Assembly: GCA_023434365.1 (NCBI GenBank)
Contig: JAEYSV010000019.1
Location: 225,243-289,242 of the forward strand
Length of the DNA: 64,000 bases
Origin: Bacillota bacterium
GTDB taxonomy: Bacteria; Bacillota; Clostridia; Lachnospirales; Lachnospiraceae
Direction: 5' to 3'
The translations under genes were made by a program, and so were the position numbers. Below, piece by piece: positions 35,097-43,997 of this stretch; position 1 is the first letter of the stretch, and each line of letters opens with the position of its first letter. The notes beneath the pieces were generated by a model that was given only the letters and a program-made list of their open reading frames with translations, searched no databases and had not been told where the DNA came from.

Positions 35097-35229
35097 CTTA
35101 CATTTATGCCGATATATGATATAGTAATACTTACCATATTATAGTATGTGGCGAAGCGGAATGCGAATACCCGCTTGACTTGATATGTACTCCAATTGAT
35201 AAAAATGTGATTGTAGGGAGGATATGTGT

Positions 35230-37461
35230 ATGCGGAATAAATTAGGTATTTATCTGTCTAATCGAAAAGGGTTTTATAGAAGGTGTGTTGCAATATGCTT
35301 GTTTTTAGTCTTGCTTGTTACACCACTTGAACCGGGAATTGTTAATGTGACAAGCAAAAGCAGTGCTGCCACATCGAGTACAGTGGCAATTACTGTATCA
35401 GTAAAAGAAGGAAGAAAAGCAATCTCACCCTATATCTATGGTGTCAATGACTGGGTTAGTTTAAGTGGATTAACTACGACTGCACTTCGTCAAGGTGGAA
35501 ACCGAATGACGGGATATAATTGGGAAACGAATGCTTCCAATGCTGGAAGCGACTGGTATCATTACAATGATAATTATTTGGTTAGCGGTTTGTCTTTAAG
35601 TGAACAGAAGATGCCTGGAATTGTTACGCTTAATTTATCAAAGAAAGCAGCCGTTAATAAAGTTCCATATACTATTGCTACTTTACAGATGGCTGGCTAT
35701 GTTGCAAATGATATGAACCGAGAGGTGCTAGCAAATGAAGCAGCTCCTTCTGCAAGATGGGCAGAAGTGATTTTTGATAAGCCAGGAAGTTTAAGTCTAA
35801 GTCCTGATATTAATGATGGTAAAGTATACATGGAGGAATATCTGAATTACCTGATTAATAAACTTGGCAATTCAAAAACTCCTACTGGAATCAAAGGATA
35901 TTCTCTGGATAATGAGCCTGGCTTATGGAGTCAAACTCATAGTTTGTTATATAATCAAGCACTTCATCCTAATGGACTAACCAGTAAGGAGCTTGTTGCG
36001 CGTAGTACAAGCTTAGCGAAAGTAATAAAAAAGGTAGATGCCAATGCGATGGTATATGGTCCTGCCCTATATGGGTTTAATGCTTATGAAACTTTACAAA
36101 ATGCATCTGATATAAATAGTGTGAAAACGAAGTACAAATGGTTTATTGATTATTATCTTGACGAGATGAGAAAAGCTAGTGAGAGTGCCAATGTAAGATT
36201 ACTTGACGTACTAGACATACATTATTACTCTGAACATAGTGCACCTGGTTGTAAACGGGTCACCCAATGTACAAATTATTCGCACACAGCCTGCAACAAT
36301 GCAAGAATGCAAGCTACAAGAACCTTATGGCAAGATGGATACAAGGAAAATAGTTGGATTGGCACCTGGAAACAACAGTTTCTTCCGATTATTCCAACGA
36401 TTCAGGAATCTATAGCAAAGTATTATAAAGGCACAAAGTTATCGATTACGGAATATAATTTTGGAGGTGGAGGACATGTCTCCGGTGGTATTGCTGAAGT
36501 AGATGCTTTGGGAAGTTTTGCTTCCAATGAGGTATATCTAGCAACACTATGGCCAGAAGCATCGAGTGAAAAAGAAATTGCCTATCAGAAAGCAGCAATC
36601 AATCTATTCACAAACTACGATGGCTTGGGGAAACAATTTGGTAATACCTTAGTGAAAACTAATATAAGTGATGATTCGAAAGTATCAGCGTATAGTTCCA
36701 TTACCAATACCGATACCTCAACCGTAAAAATGGTATTAACGAATAAGAATACAATACCAACCAAGGTAACTGTCTCAATTCCTAATGATAGTTATCGGTA
36801 TACATCTGCTTCTGTTTATGGCTTTAACCAGTATAGCAGTCAGATTAAGTCTATGGCTAAAGTATCGCAAATTACGGATAATCGTTTTACATATGAATTG
36901 CCAGGCCTATCTGCAGTAACGCTAACCGTTAGTGGTGTTAAAAAAGTCGCACCAATTAAGCCAACAGCAATCAGCTTAAAAAGCATTAGCAAGGGTAAAC
37001 TCACGCTGTATACAAAAAAGACGAAGAGAATTGAGTTTAATGTTACACCATCAAAAGCGAGTAAAAGTGTAACCTATACATCTAGTAATAAGAGTGTGGC
37101 AACCGTAAGTTCCAAGGGCTTAATAACAGCGAAAAAGTCTGGAAAGGCTACGATTACCGTTCGAAGTAAATTAAATACAAAGATCTATAAAAAAATAACT
37201 GTTACGGTTAAAAAGTCAACCGTAAGTATCAGTGCTTCCAATCAATCATTTAAAAAGGGTACTAAGAAACATATCAAGTATATAGTAAAGAAATATGGTG
37301 CTGCTAATTCAAGCGTAACCTTTACCTCAAGTAAAAAGTCAGTAGCAACAATTTCAAAAACTGGTTTGGTTACAGCGCGAAAAAAAGGAACGACTTATAT
37401 TACAATTCGAAGCAAGTATGATACAACAAAATACAAAAAGATAAAGGTTACAATTAAATAA
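35230..37461 (+). CDS. Secreted GH44 endoglucanase/xyloglucanase with two bacterial Ig-like domains
   Basis: Extracellular plant cell-wall glycanase of 743 residues. An N-terminal basic stretch and hydrophobic core (about 18-35) form a signal peptide. The GH44 catalytic region (about 45-570) has GVNDWVSLSG, the acid/base Glu in SLDNEPGLW near 225 and the nucleophile Glu in ITEYNFGGGG near 405, both in the expected contexts, followed by the beta domain. Two Big_2-like domains (about 577-660 and 665-743; KKTKRIEFNVTP and VATISKTGLVTARKKG type) close the protein; no dockerin, CBM or sortase signal is seen. The ATG at 35230 is preferred to 35224 because of AGGGAGG spacing. GH44 enzymes cut beta-1,4-glucan and xyloglucan. 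Confidence 0.88.
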   Translation: MRNKLGIYLSNRKGFYRRCVAICLFLVLLVTPLEPGIVNVTSKSSAATSSTVAITVSVKEGRKAISPYIYGVNDWVSLSGLTTTALRQGGNRMTGYNWETNASNAGSDWYHYNDNYLVSGLSLSEQKMPGIVTLNLSKKAAVNKVPYTIATLQMAGYVANDMNREVLANEAAPSARWAEVIFDKPGSLSLSPDINDGKVYMEEYLNYLINKLGNSKTPTGIKGYSLDNEPGLWSQTHSLLYNQALHPNGLTSKELVARSTSLAKVIKKVDANAMVYGPALYGFNAYETLQNASDINSVKTKYKWFIDYYLDEMRKASESANVRLLDVLDIHYYSEHSAPGCKRVTQCTNYSHTACNNARMQATRTLWQDGYKENSWIGTWKQQFLPIIPTIQESIAKYYKGTKLSITEYNFGGGGHVSGGIAEVDALGSFASNEVYLATLWPEASSEKEIAYQKAAINLFTNYDGLGKQFGNTLVKTNISDDSKVSAYSSITNTDTSTVKMVLTNKNTIPTKVTVSIPNDSYRYTSASVYGFNQYSSQIKSMAKVSQITDNRFTYELPGLSAVTLTVSGVKKVAPIKPTAISLKSISKGKLTLYTKKTKRIEFNVTPSKASKSVTYTSSNKSVATVSSKGLITAKKSGKATITVRSKLNTKIYKKITVTVKKSTVSISASNQSFKKGTKKHIKYIVKKYGAANSSVTFTSSKKSVATISKTGLVTARKKGTTYITIRSKYDTTKYKKIKVTIK

Positions 37462-37467
37462 GAAAGA

Positions 37468-37590
37468 GTCTGGCTAGCGAAACTCTCCGCCTGCGGCGGG
37501 TCGCTTAGGTGACAATTTTCATTTCCGCCGCAGTGCGATCCTTGCGGAGCATTTTTATATCATAGGACGTAATTTCTATGATATAAAAAT
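37468..37590 (-). repeat. Dispersed intergenic repeat, copy C (inverted)
   Basis: Reads in reverse relative to copy A: perfect 15-bp palindrome arms 37551-37565 and 37576-37590 (ATTTTTATATCATAG and its complement), preceded on the plus strand by a body containing GCGGAGC, TTTCC, GTGAC and AGAGTCTGGC in the same relative order as copy A. It shares a 20-base identical run with fragment E near 14917. Located between the GH44 stop and the HD-GYP terminator. Confidence 0.75.
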
Positions 37591-37591
37591 T

Positions 37592-37634
37592 GATCCAAGT
37601 CACTTAATCTAGAAATAGTGTCTTGGATCTTTTT
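37592..37634. terminator. Terminator between GH44 and HD-GYP genes
   Basis: GATCCAAG-T-CAC (37592-37603) and GTG-T-CTTGGATC (37618-37629), a 12-base stem with one T-T mismatch, followed by TTTTTATT on the plus strand; on the minus strand AATTTTTAT follows. Probably serves both converging transcripts. Confidence 0.75.
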
Positions 37635-37635
37635 A

Positions 37636-38712
37636 TTATAGTATTTTTTCAATTGTGATATCGCTTGTCTTTGATAAGTCGATGCAGGTGTTTCCTATTT
37701 TAACTAAAGGTCTTGATGGAGTATTACTGTTGATAAACACAACTTCACCGACTCTGCCATCGCTAAGTAATACCGAAGTATGAAGATAGGTACTACCGAT
37801 ATATTCCATAAAAATAAGAAAGTACTTGGGATCGTACTTTTGCATTCCTTCCTGTTCCATAATTGATAGTACTTTGAATGGACAAAGAGGGCCACGATAG
37901 ATTCGGGATGATGTCATGGCATCGTAAACATCCGCTATTGATACAATTTTAGCAAAGTCCTGAATACTGGTACCATCCAGATGAAATGGATAGCCGGTTC
38001 CATCCATTCGCTCGTGATGCATCAATGTAGCGTTAATGATTCTACGATCAATATCATGATTCTTAAGAATTTTATATCCATTGGTCGTATGAGTTTTGAT
38101 AATATCATATTCTGTTTGCGTTAATTTACCTGGCTTTTTAATAATTTGGTCTGGAATTCTGAGTTTTCCGATGTCGTGAAGTAATCCGCTTAAGGTCAAT
38201 GTTTGTAGATCATACTCATTTAAGTCTAGCCACTGCCCAAAGATATTACAGATTAGAGATACATTAAGACTATGAATATAGGTGGTATCATCATAGTTTC
38301 TCATATTATGTAGCATATCAAACATACTACTTTTTAAATGATTATTTTGTATTAAGGTATTAGAATAATCATACAACATATCCAAATTTAGTGAAGCATT
38401 ATTCTTGACTGCATTATTAATCTCTCTTTTTAAGTGAAATGCATTGATCTCAAATTTCTGTTGAAATTCACGGAACTCGGTTTGTTCACGAACTCTTGTA
38501 AAATAATCAGTTGGACGTTCGGATTGATCCAACGATATCTTGTTTTTATCTTCTTTTATGTAAACACTTATTACGCTATGGATGTAAAGACTGGATATAA
38601 TTTTATCCGTGAGCATAGCACCTTCACCTAAAAATAAGGTATCATTATAAAGATAAATGTCTTTTGCAACAATCATGCCAGGACGCAGATCATCAGTTAA
38701 TACATTCTTCAT
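37636..38712 (-). CDS. HD-GYP domain cyclic-di-GMP phosphodiesterase (probable)
   Basis: Predicted to hydrolyse c-di-GMP. Of 358 residues the first 100 form an N-terminal domain of the kind often found before HD-GYP (LTDDLRPGMIVAKDIYLYND); from about 130 comes the HD-GYP domain with LLHDIGKLRIPD near 178, TLMHHERMDGTGYPFHLDG near 230-248 and IVSIADVYDAMTSSRIYR. The HD, HHE and GYP signatures are intact, so activity is plausible. I start at 38712, where GGGGGA and a promoter lie upstream; an in-frame extension to 38775 adds 21 residues without support. It lacks a receiver domain or membrane segments, so its input is unknown. Confidence 0.88.
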   Translation of the reverse strand: MKNVLTDDLRPGMIVAKDIYLYNDTLFLGEGAMLTDKIISSLYIHSVISVYIKEDKNKISLDQSERPTDYFTRVREQTEFREFQQKFEINAFHLKREINNAVKNNASLNLDMLYDYSNTLIQNNHLKSSMFDMLHNMRNYDDTTYIHSLNVSLICNIFGQWLDLNEYDLQTLTLSGLLHDIGKLRIPDQIIKKPGKLTQTEYDIIKTHTTNGYKILKNHDIDRRIINATLMHHERMDGTGYPFHLDGTSIQDFAKIVSIADVYDAMTSSRIYRGPLCPFKVLSIMEQEGMQKYDPKYFLIFMEYIGSTYLHTSVLLSDGRVGEVVFINSNTPSRPLVKIGNTCIDLSKTSDITIEKIL

Positions 38713-38733
38713 ATAGTTTCCCCCAAACAATAC

Positions 38734-38763
38734 ACTATACTTTATTCTATCATATATCGACAA
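38734..38763 (-). promoter_or_regulatory. Promoter of the HD-GYP gene
   Basis: Minus strand: TTGTCG (38763-38758), 18-base spacer, TATAGT (38739-38734). Confidence 0.5.
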
Positions 38764-38969
38764 AAAATACAGCAATATTTTTAAATTTAATCATAAAACT
38801 ATATGAAATTTGTTCAATTTATACAATTTTATTCAATGCTATCAGCCTGTAATAAGAGCAAAACAACACTTGCCATGATAGTAGAGAATGGTATAATTAC
38901 ATGGATGAATATTAAAATAGTAGCGATATAATAACTACCTGATGATGAAAGAAGAAATGAGGATATATA

Positions 38970-40736
38970 ATGATTACAGGATGGTTGGTAGTGAATGCTT
39001 TTTTGCAGTCACACAAATTTGATGAGATATATGATTGGCTTAAGGAAGCTTCCTTAAAAGAAGAGATTGAGCTTGTTTTAAAAACGACATCTGAGTTACT
39101 TTGCATCGTGGATGAATCGTTTGTGGATAATGAATTACTACTTCCTGAATTTGTGCTGTTTTGGGATAAAGATACGTACCTGGCAAGATGGTTTGAGAAG
39201 AAGGGGGTGCGATTATTTAATAATGCCAATGCAATTGCAATATGTGATGACAAAGCACTTACGCATCTAACACTTAGCCTGGCAAATATTAAGCAGCCAA
39301 AAACAATTATAGCACCAAAGACATTTGGAAACATCGGTTATACTGATCTGACTTTTGTAGAACATGCAGCAGCGGAGCTTAAGTTCCCTATGGTAATTAA
39401 GGAGTGTTTTGGATCCTTTGGTATGCAAGTGCACCTTGCGCATGACGAAGTGGAGGCTAAGTCAATCGTAGCATCCTTTGAAGGACGACCTTTTCTTATG
39501 CAGGAATTTATAGAGAGCAGCAAAGGGAGAGACATACGAATTAATGTTGTAGGTGGTAAAGTAGTGTCATCAATGCTACGAATCAGTAAGGGGGAGGAGT
39601 TTCGTTCGAATCTAACGATAGGGGGAACCTTCGCCACCTATGAAGCTACTGAAGCACAAAAGGAATTAGCCATTAAAGCTTGTCAAGAGATTGGGCTAGA
39701 TTTTGGTGGAGTTGATGTTATGTTTGGAGATGGGGAGGAGCCGGTACTCTGTGAGGTGAATTCCAATGCTCATTTTAAAACAACATTTGATTGCACTGGG
39801 GTAAATATGGCTGAGAAGATTATGCAGCATGTGAAGCAAAAACTCGGGAAAGTAGAAAGTGAAACAGTGCAGCCACTCAATGCCTTCCTTATCTATCGTA
39901 GTGAGGATGCTATAAAGAACGATGGCTATATTAAGATGTATTTTGACGAAGGAGAAAAGCGTGGGATTCATTTTGAATTAATTATTAGGGAAGAGCTTAG
40001 TTTTGGCATTGCCAATGGAAAACATTATATAAGCTATCAGAATAATTCGATTCAAGCACCGGATTTCGTAGTGATGAGAGCTGTAGACTTATTGTTATCA
40101 AGACAGTTTGAGGCACTTAATATACCAGTATATAATAATTCAACAGTTGCAGAATATTGCAATAATAAGCTGATGACGCATCAATATTTGGCTAAGCACC
40201 AGATTAAAATGGTGGATACGGTATTTGTGACGAAGGAAATAGCATTTAGTAAACCACCGTTCGCTTTTCCGATTGTTGTAAAACCGGCATCTAGTCATGG
40301 AGGGAACAACGTCTTTTTAGTGAAAGAGGAAGAAGAATTTTTACGTGCATTATCAGCAATCCAAGGCGATGACATCGTTTTACAACGACCTGCCAAAGAG
40401 ATTGGAAAGGACTTGCGGGTTTATGTGATAGGAAAGCAGATTGTAGCAGCAATTTTACGCTCTTCTGACAAAGAGTTCAGGAGTAATTATTCATTAGGTG
40501 GGAAGGCAGAAGTGATTGAACTATCAAAAAAGCAATCCCAAATGGTGAATCAAATTATTGAATTGTTTGACTTTGGATTGGTAGGAATAGATTTTTTATT
40601 CGATGGAGAGGAGTTATTACTGAATGAGATTGAAGATGTCGTAGGGGCTAGAATGTTATATGCGAATACAAATATTAATCTGGTCGGGAGATATTTAGAT
40701 TATATCATAAGTGAAGTCGGCTCTAATCACCAATGA
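38970..40736 (+). CDS. Double RimK/LysX-type ATP-grasp ligase (fused)
   Basis: A 588-residue protein made of two complete RimK-like ATP-grasp units in tandem (about 1-290 and 295-588). Each has a pre-ATP-grasp region, a CDDKALTHL or CNNKLMTHQYL segment, a glycine-poor ATP loop (VIKECFGSFGMQVHL; VVKPASSHGGNNVFLV), GRDIRINVVGGKVV or GKDLRVYVIGKQIV, an FRSN-(L/Y)-(T/S)-(I/L)-GG segment, and a metal-binding E-x-N or E-x-E near the end (VNSNAHF; LNEIEDVVG). RimK relatives join amino acids to peptides or small carboxylates. The second copy ends NEIEDVVGARM where the usual family has NEVN, so the two halves may differ in activity. Substrate not known. It stands alone upstream of the hydrogenase maturation genes. 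Confidence 0.8.
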   Translation: MITGWLVVNAFLQSHKFDEIYDWLKEASLKEEIELVLKTTSELLCIVDESFVDNELLLPEFVLFWDKDTYLARWFEKKGVRLFNNANAIAICDDKALTHLTLSLANIKQPKTIIAPKTFGNIGYTDLTFVEHAAAELKFPMVIKECFGSFGMQVHLAHDEVEAKSIVASFEGRPFLMQEFIESSKGRDIRINVVGGKVVSSMLRISKGEEFRSNLTIGGTFATYEATEAQKELAIKACQEIGLDFGGVDVMFGDGEEPVLCEVNSNAHFKTTFDCTGVNMAEKIMQHVKQKLGKVESETVQPLNAFLIYRSEDAIKNDGYIKMYFDEGEKRGIHFELIIREELSFGIANGKHYISYQNNSIQAPDFVVMRAVDLLLSRQFEALNIPVYNNSTVAEYCNNKLMTHQYLAKHQIKMVDTVFVTKEIAFSKPPFAFPIVVKPASSHGGNNVFLVKEEEEFLRALSAIQGDDIVLQRPAKEIGKDLRVYVIGKQIVAAILRSSDKEFRSNYSLGGKAEVIELSKKQSQMVNQIIELFDFGLVGIDFLFDGEELLLNEIEDVVGARMLYANTNINLVGRYLDYIISEVGSNHQ

Positions 40737-40806
40737 TAGATAGCGATGAATCTATAAGAATGATTGTTACTTGTAACGAAATAAAGATGGAAAAAAGTTA
40801 CGAATG

Positions 40807-40815
40807 TGTTATAAT
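40807..40815 (+). promoter_or_regulatory. Extended -10 promoter upstream of the hydrogenase maturation leader
   Basis: TGT-TATAAT: a consensus -10 (40810-40815) with the TG extension; no good -35 is seen. GTAACGAA (40773) and GTTACGAA (40797) upstream are near-repeats, possibly an operator. The gap 40737-41048 otherwise holds the leader, its terminator and a repeat fragment. Confidence 0.5.
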
Positions 40816-40840
40816 GGATGTAACCTGATGAAAAAGATAC

Positions 40841-40976
40841 GTTCTGATTCACAAGGTAGCCAAATTCCATATATCCTAGCTAGTTGCAGTGTGTTTTATG
40901 AATGCAATTTTTTGCGCTTAGATTATATTTCGGTTATCGAATCAGAACTCTTGCCTTTCGGGCAAGAGTTTTTTTA
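40841..40976 (+). ncRNA. Candidate structured leader RNA (attenuator or riboswitch-like) ahead of TM1266-hydG-hydF
   Basis: GTTCTGATTC (40841-40850) is perfectly complementary to GAATCAGAAC (40939-40948), closing an 88-base internal region; the second strand overlaps by two bases the 5' arm of an intrinsic terminator (40947-40976). Internal pairing includes TTGCA/TGCAA. This closing-helix-next-to-terminator plan is that of many riboswitches and attenuators. I recognise no known class. It might instead be a free small RNA. Confidence 0.45.
40947..40976 (+). terminator. Intrinsic terminator at the end of the candidate leader RNA
   Basis: Perfect 9-bp arms ACTCTTGCC (40947-40955) and GGCAAGAGT (40961-40969), loop TTTCG, then a run of T to 40975. 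It lies before, not after, the hydrogenase genes. Confidence 0.85.
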
Positions 40977-41036
40977 TATCTACGAGGAAATTACGTCCTA
41001 TGATATAAAAATGCTCCGAGAGGAACGCAAAAAAAT
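40970..41036 (+). repeat. Dispersed intergenic repeat, fragment D
   Basis: TTTTATATC (40972-40980) pairs with GATATAAAA (41002-41010) around GAGGAAATTACGTCCT, then AATGCTCCGAGAGGAACGC, matching the palindrome and the first part of the body of copies A and C. Truncated after about 65 bases. Confidence 0.65.
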
Positions 41037-41048
41037 TGGAGGTAAATT

Positions 41049-41303
41049 ATGAAGAAAATTGCTGTAATCTGTGCTATTTTAGAAGACCCTGCGAATTCAC
41101 AACAGGAGTTTAATAACATCATCAGTTCTTACCATGGGATCGTCAGAGGTAGAATGGGAATTCCTTTTGATGAAGAAAATATAGCTGCAGTTTCGTTGAC
41201 GGTAATCGCAACGATGGATCAAATCAATGCACTGACAGGCAAATTAGGCCGATTATCACAAGTTTATGTAAAAACTGCTATTTCACAAAAGGAGGTATTA
41301 TAA
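41049..41303 (+). CDS. TM1266-family iron-only hydrogenase system regulator (putative)
   Basis: An 84-residue ferredoxin-like ACT-type fold protein, KKIAVICAILEDPANSQQEF, then GIVRGRMGIPF and KTAISQKEV, of the NikR-C/TM1266 family annotated as a putative regulator linked to [FeFe]-hydrogenase maturation. It has no DNA-binding region of its own. GGAGG before the ATG. The stop codon abuts the hydG start, so the pair is a transcription unit. Confidence 0.85.
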   Translation: MKKIAVICAILEDPANSQQEFNNIISSYHGIVRGRMGIPFDEENIAAVSLTVIATMDQINALTGKLGRLSQVYVKTAISQKEVL

Positions 41304-42707
41304 ATGTTAAAACATGATGGATTTGTGCCAGAAGAAGAGTTTATTGATGGTGAATATATTAGGAGGCTACTCAAAGAATCGAGAAAAACTCCCGATGAGG
41401 AAATTGAACGGATTCTTGATAAAGCGGAGCGTTTTGAAGGGTTAACTCATCTTGAAGTAGCATCGTTATTAACGAATGAAAATCCTAAACATTTGTCTCG
41501 AATCTTCGCAATTGCTGGGAAGATTAAGGAACATATATATGGAGACCGTATTGTGATGTTTGCTCCACTATACTTAAGTGATTATTGTATTAATGGTTGT
41601 ACTTATTGCGGCTTTAATTGTAAACATCAATTTGGCAGGAAGAAGCTTACGATGGAGGAAATCAGGGAGGAAGTAAGAATCCTTGAGCAAATGGGGCATA
41701 AACGACTGGCATTAGAGGCAGGAGAAGATCCCGTGAACTGCCCGATTGAGTACATATTAGAGAGTATCAAAACGATTTATGATATGAAAACGAACGGAGA
41801 AATCCGTCGTGTCAATGTCAATATTGCATCAACAACAGTGGAAGAATTCCGAATGTTAAAGGAAGCAGGAATCGGAACATATATCTTATTCCAGGAGACC
41901 TATAACAAGGAAACCTATGAGAAAAAGCATCCTTTCGGGCCTAAGAGTAATTACTGGTATCACACCACAGCCTTTGACCGAGCAATGCAAGCCGGTATTG
42001 ACGACGTAGGTGGCGGAGTCTTATATGGCCTACATGAGGATCCTTACTTTGAGGTAATTGGGCTAATGCTACATAATGAGCATCTTGAGAAGAAGTTTGG
42101 CGTCGGCTTCCATACCATTTCCTCCCCTCGAATCTGTAAAGCTGAAGGTGTGGCTAAAGATACAATGGATAATGGTGTGGATGATAGTACCTTTAAAAAA
42201 CTGGTTGCAATTGTAAGAATTGCGGTACCATTTACTGGAATGATTATCTCGACAAGAGAAACTCCGCAGATGAGAAAAGAATTGATTAAAATCGGTATTA
42301 GTCAGATTAGTGGAGGTTCTAGTGTGGATGTTGGTGGTTACAGTGCGAGGGAGAGAAAAGAACCTCAGTTTACCCTGGCAGATTCGAGAAGAAATGAGAG
42401 TGTTGTGGAATGGTTGATGGAGGAGGATGTCGTTCCAAGTTTTTGTACAGCTTGTTATCGTAGTGGCAGAACCGGAGACCGGTTTATGTCGTTAGCCAAG
42501 TCAGGAAATATAAAAAATGTCTGTCTTCCGAATGCACTTATGACATTGACGGAGTTTTCCCAAGATTATGGAGATGAAGCCTTTCGACAAAAGACAGAAC
42601 GTCTTATTAGGAGTAAACTCCCTAAGATTGAAAATGAGAAGGTGCGTAATCTGGTAAAGGATAATATTGAGCGAATCAAAAAGGGAGAACGTGATTTGTT
42701 CTTATAG
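41304..42707 (+). CDS. hydG: [FeFe]-hydrogenase H-cluster maturase HydG
   Basis: Radical-SAM tyrosine lyase that makes the CO and cyanide ligands, via an Fe(CO)2(CN) synthon, for the H-cluster of [FeFe]-hydrogenase. The SAM cluster motif CINGCTYC is at 95-102, and the HydG-specific second cluster is visible at C381, C384 (CTAC) and C407, with spacing x2 and x22. FIt also shows FGCxxY-type ThiH relatives in length (467), but the C-terminal cluster identifies HydG and not ThiH. hydF follows; hydE and the hydrogenase itself are not in the window. Confidence 0.94.
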   Translation: MLKHDGFVPEEEFIDGEYIRRLLKESRKTPDEEIERILDKAERFEGLTHLEVASLLTNENPKHLSRIFAIAGKIKEHIYGDRIVMFAPLYLSDYCINGCTYCGFNCKHQFGRKKLTMEEIREEVRILEQMGHKRLALEAGEDPVNCPIEYILESIKTIYDMKTNGEIRRVNVNIASTTVEEFRMLKEAGIGTYILFQETYNKETYEKKHPFGPKSNYWYHTTAFDRAMQAGIDDVGGGVLYGLHEDPYFEVIGLMLHNEHLEKKFGVGFHTISSPRICKAEGVAKDTMDNGVDDSTFKKLVAIVRIAVPFTGMIISTRETPQMRKELIKIGISQISGGSSVDVGGYSARERKEPQFTLADSRRNESVVEWLMEEDVVPSFCTACYRSGRTGDRFMSLAKSGNIKNVCLPNALMTLTEFSQDYGDEAFRQKTERLIRSKLPKIENEKVRNLVKDNIERIKKGERDLFL

Positions 42708-42726
42708 GAAAGCGGAGGAAGCGAAA

Positions 42727-43962
42727 ATGGTTACAAATTTGAATCAGACACCTATGGCTAATCGGTACCATATTGGAATTTTTGGTAACCGTAATGCAGG
42801 TAAATCTACACTGATGAATGGTATTACCGGGCAAAGCATCTCTGTTGTCAGTGAGGTAGCGGGAACGACTACCGATCCGGTATATAAAACAATGGAACTT
42901 TTACCAATTGGTCCTGTCGTATTTATTGATACGGCTGGTTATGATGATGAGGGTGAGCTTGGCATGCAAAGAATGGAGAAGTCCTTTGAAGTACTTCGAA
43001 AAACGGACTTTGCTCTTGTTGTGCTTCGAAGCGACATGCAAACAGCCGAGATTAAATTTATAAAAGAGCTTCACAAGAGGAATCTTGCATTTTTAGTTAT
43101 TATTAATGAGTGTGAACAAGTAAACAGTGATATCATAGCGGAAGTAAGACAAAATAAGTGGAATCACGTAATCGGAAACGTAATGGAACAGGAAACAATT
43201 GATAGAATCAAAGAACAAATCATTGCGTTATACCGTCTGGAAGAAGAGCTTTCCTTGGTACATGGATTAATTAATAGTGACGATATAGCGGTATTGGTGA
43301 CTCCAATTGATAGTGCTGCCCCAAAGGGGCGACTGATATTGCCACAGCAACAGACGATTCGAGATATTCTTGATCAAGATGCAATTGCAATAGTAACAAA
43401 AGAACATCAATTAAAGGAAACATTTGCCTCCGTGGGAAAGAAACCCAAAATAGTAATCACGGATTCGCAAGCGTTTTCAAAAGTCAGTAAGGAAACACCC
43501 GAAGATATCTTAATGACCTCTTTTTCTATTTTGTTTGCGAGGCAAAAGGGAGAACTTGAGCCAATGCTTTACGGTGCCTTACAGGCAGGTAAACTTAAGC
43601 CTTCTGACAGGGTCTTATTAGTTGAGGGATGTACCCATCACAGACAGTCTGATGATATCGGTACAGTTAAGATACCGAAATGGATTCGTGAACTTGCGGG
43701 TGGAGAAGTGCTTTTTGACCATGTAAGTGGCGTTCAGTATCCTAAGGATTTGACTCCATATAAGTTAATTATACACTGTGGTGGCTGTATGCTTAATAAA
43801 CGGGAAATTCAGTATCGAATAGCTGAGGCTAAGGAGCAGGGAGTACCTATAACGAATTATGGAATGCTGATTGCTTATGTTATGGGGATTTTAGAAAGAG
43901 CGCTTAAACCATTTGAATCTGCAGAACAATTACTAAAAGAGAATATTGTGGATAAGAATTAA
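42727..43962 (+). CDS. hydF: [FeFe]-hydrogenase H-cluster maturation GTPase HydF
   Basis: Scaffold GTPase on which the di-iron subcluster is finished before transfer to the hydrogenase. G-domain motifs: GNRNAGKST (residues 20-28), DTAGYDD and the INECEQ segment in place of a canonical NKxD. The C-terminal cluster domain shows the HydF Cys ligands: GCTHH near 302 and IIHCGGCMLN near 350. I start at 42727 after GCGGAGGAAG; an earlier in-frame start would overlap hydG by 41 bases. Length 411, typical. Ends at a hairpin shared with the convergent nuclease gene. Confidence 0.94.
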   Translation: MVTNLNQTPMANRYHIGIFGNRNAGKSTLMNGITGQSISVVSEVAGTTTDPVYKTMELLPIGPVVFIDTAGYDDEGELGMQRMEKSFEVLRKTDFALVVLRSDMQTAEIKFIKELHKRNLAFLVIINECEQVNSDIIAEVRQNKWNHVIGNVMEQETIDRIKEQIIALYRLEEELSLVHGLINSDDIAVLVTPIDSAAPKGRLILPQQQTIRDILDQDAIAIVTKEHQLKETFASVGKKPKIVITDSQAFSKVSKETPEDILMTSFSILFARQKGELEPMLYGALQAGKLKPSDRVLLVEGCTHHRQSDDIGTVKIPKWIRELAGGEVLFDHVSGVQYPKDLTPYKLIIHCGGCMLNKREIQYRIAEAKEQGVPITNYGMLIAYVMGILERALKPFESAEQLLKENIVDKN

Positions 43963-43963
43963 T

Positions 43964-43997
43964 TAAAACAAGCTGGTTACCGACGTAACCAGCTTGT
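43964..43997 (-). terminator. Hairpin terminator between hydF and the YprB-like gene
   Basis: Perfect 13-bp arms ACAAGCTGGTTAC (43968-43980) and GTAACCAGCTTGT (43985-43997), loop CGAC. Read on the minus strand it is followed by TTTTAATTAATT. It overlaps the end of the minus-strand coding sequence; no T run on the plus strand. Confidence 0.7.

Noticed and set aside
40804..41052. An 82-codon reading frame upstream of TM1266
   Set aside because: It covers the candidate leader RNA, a terminator and a repeat fragment; no homology-like pattern and no good ribosome binding site.
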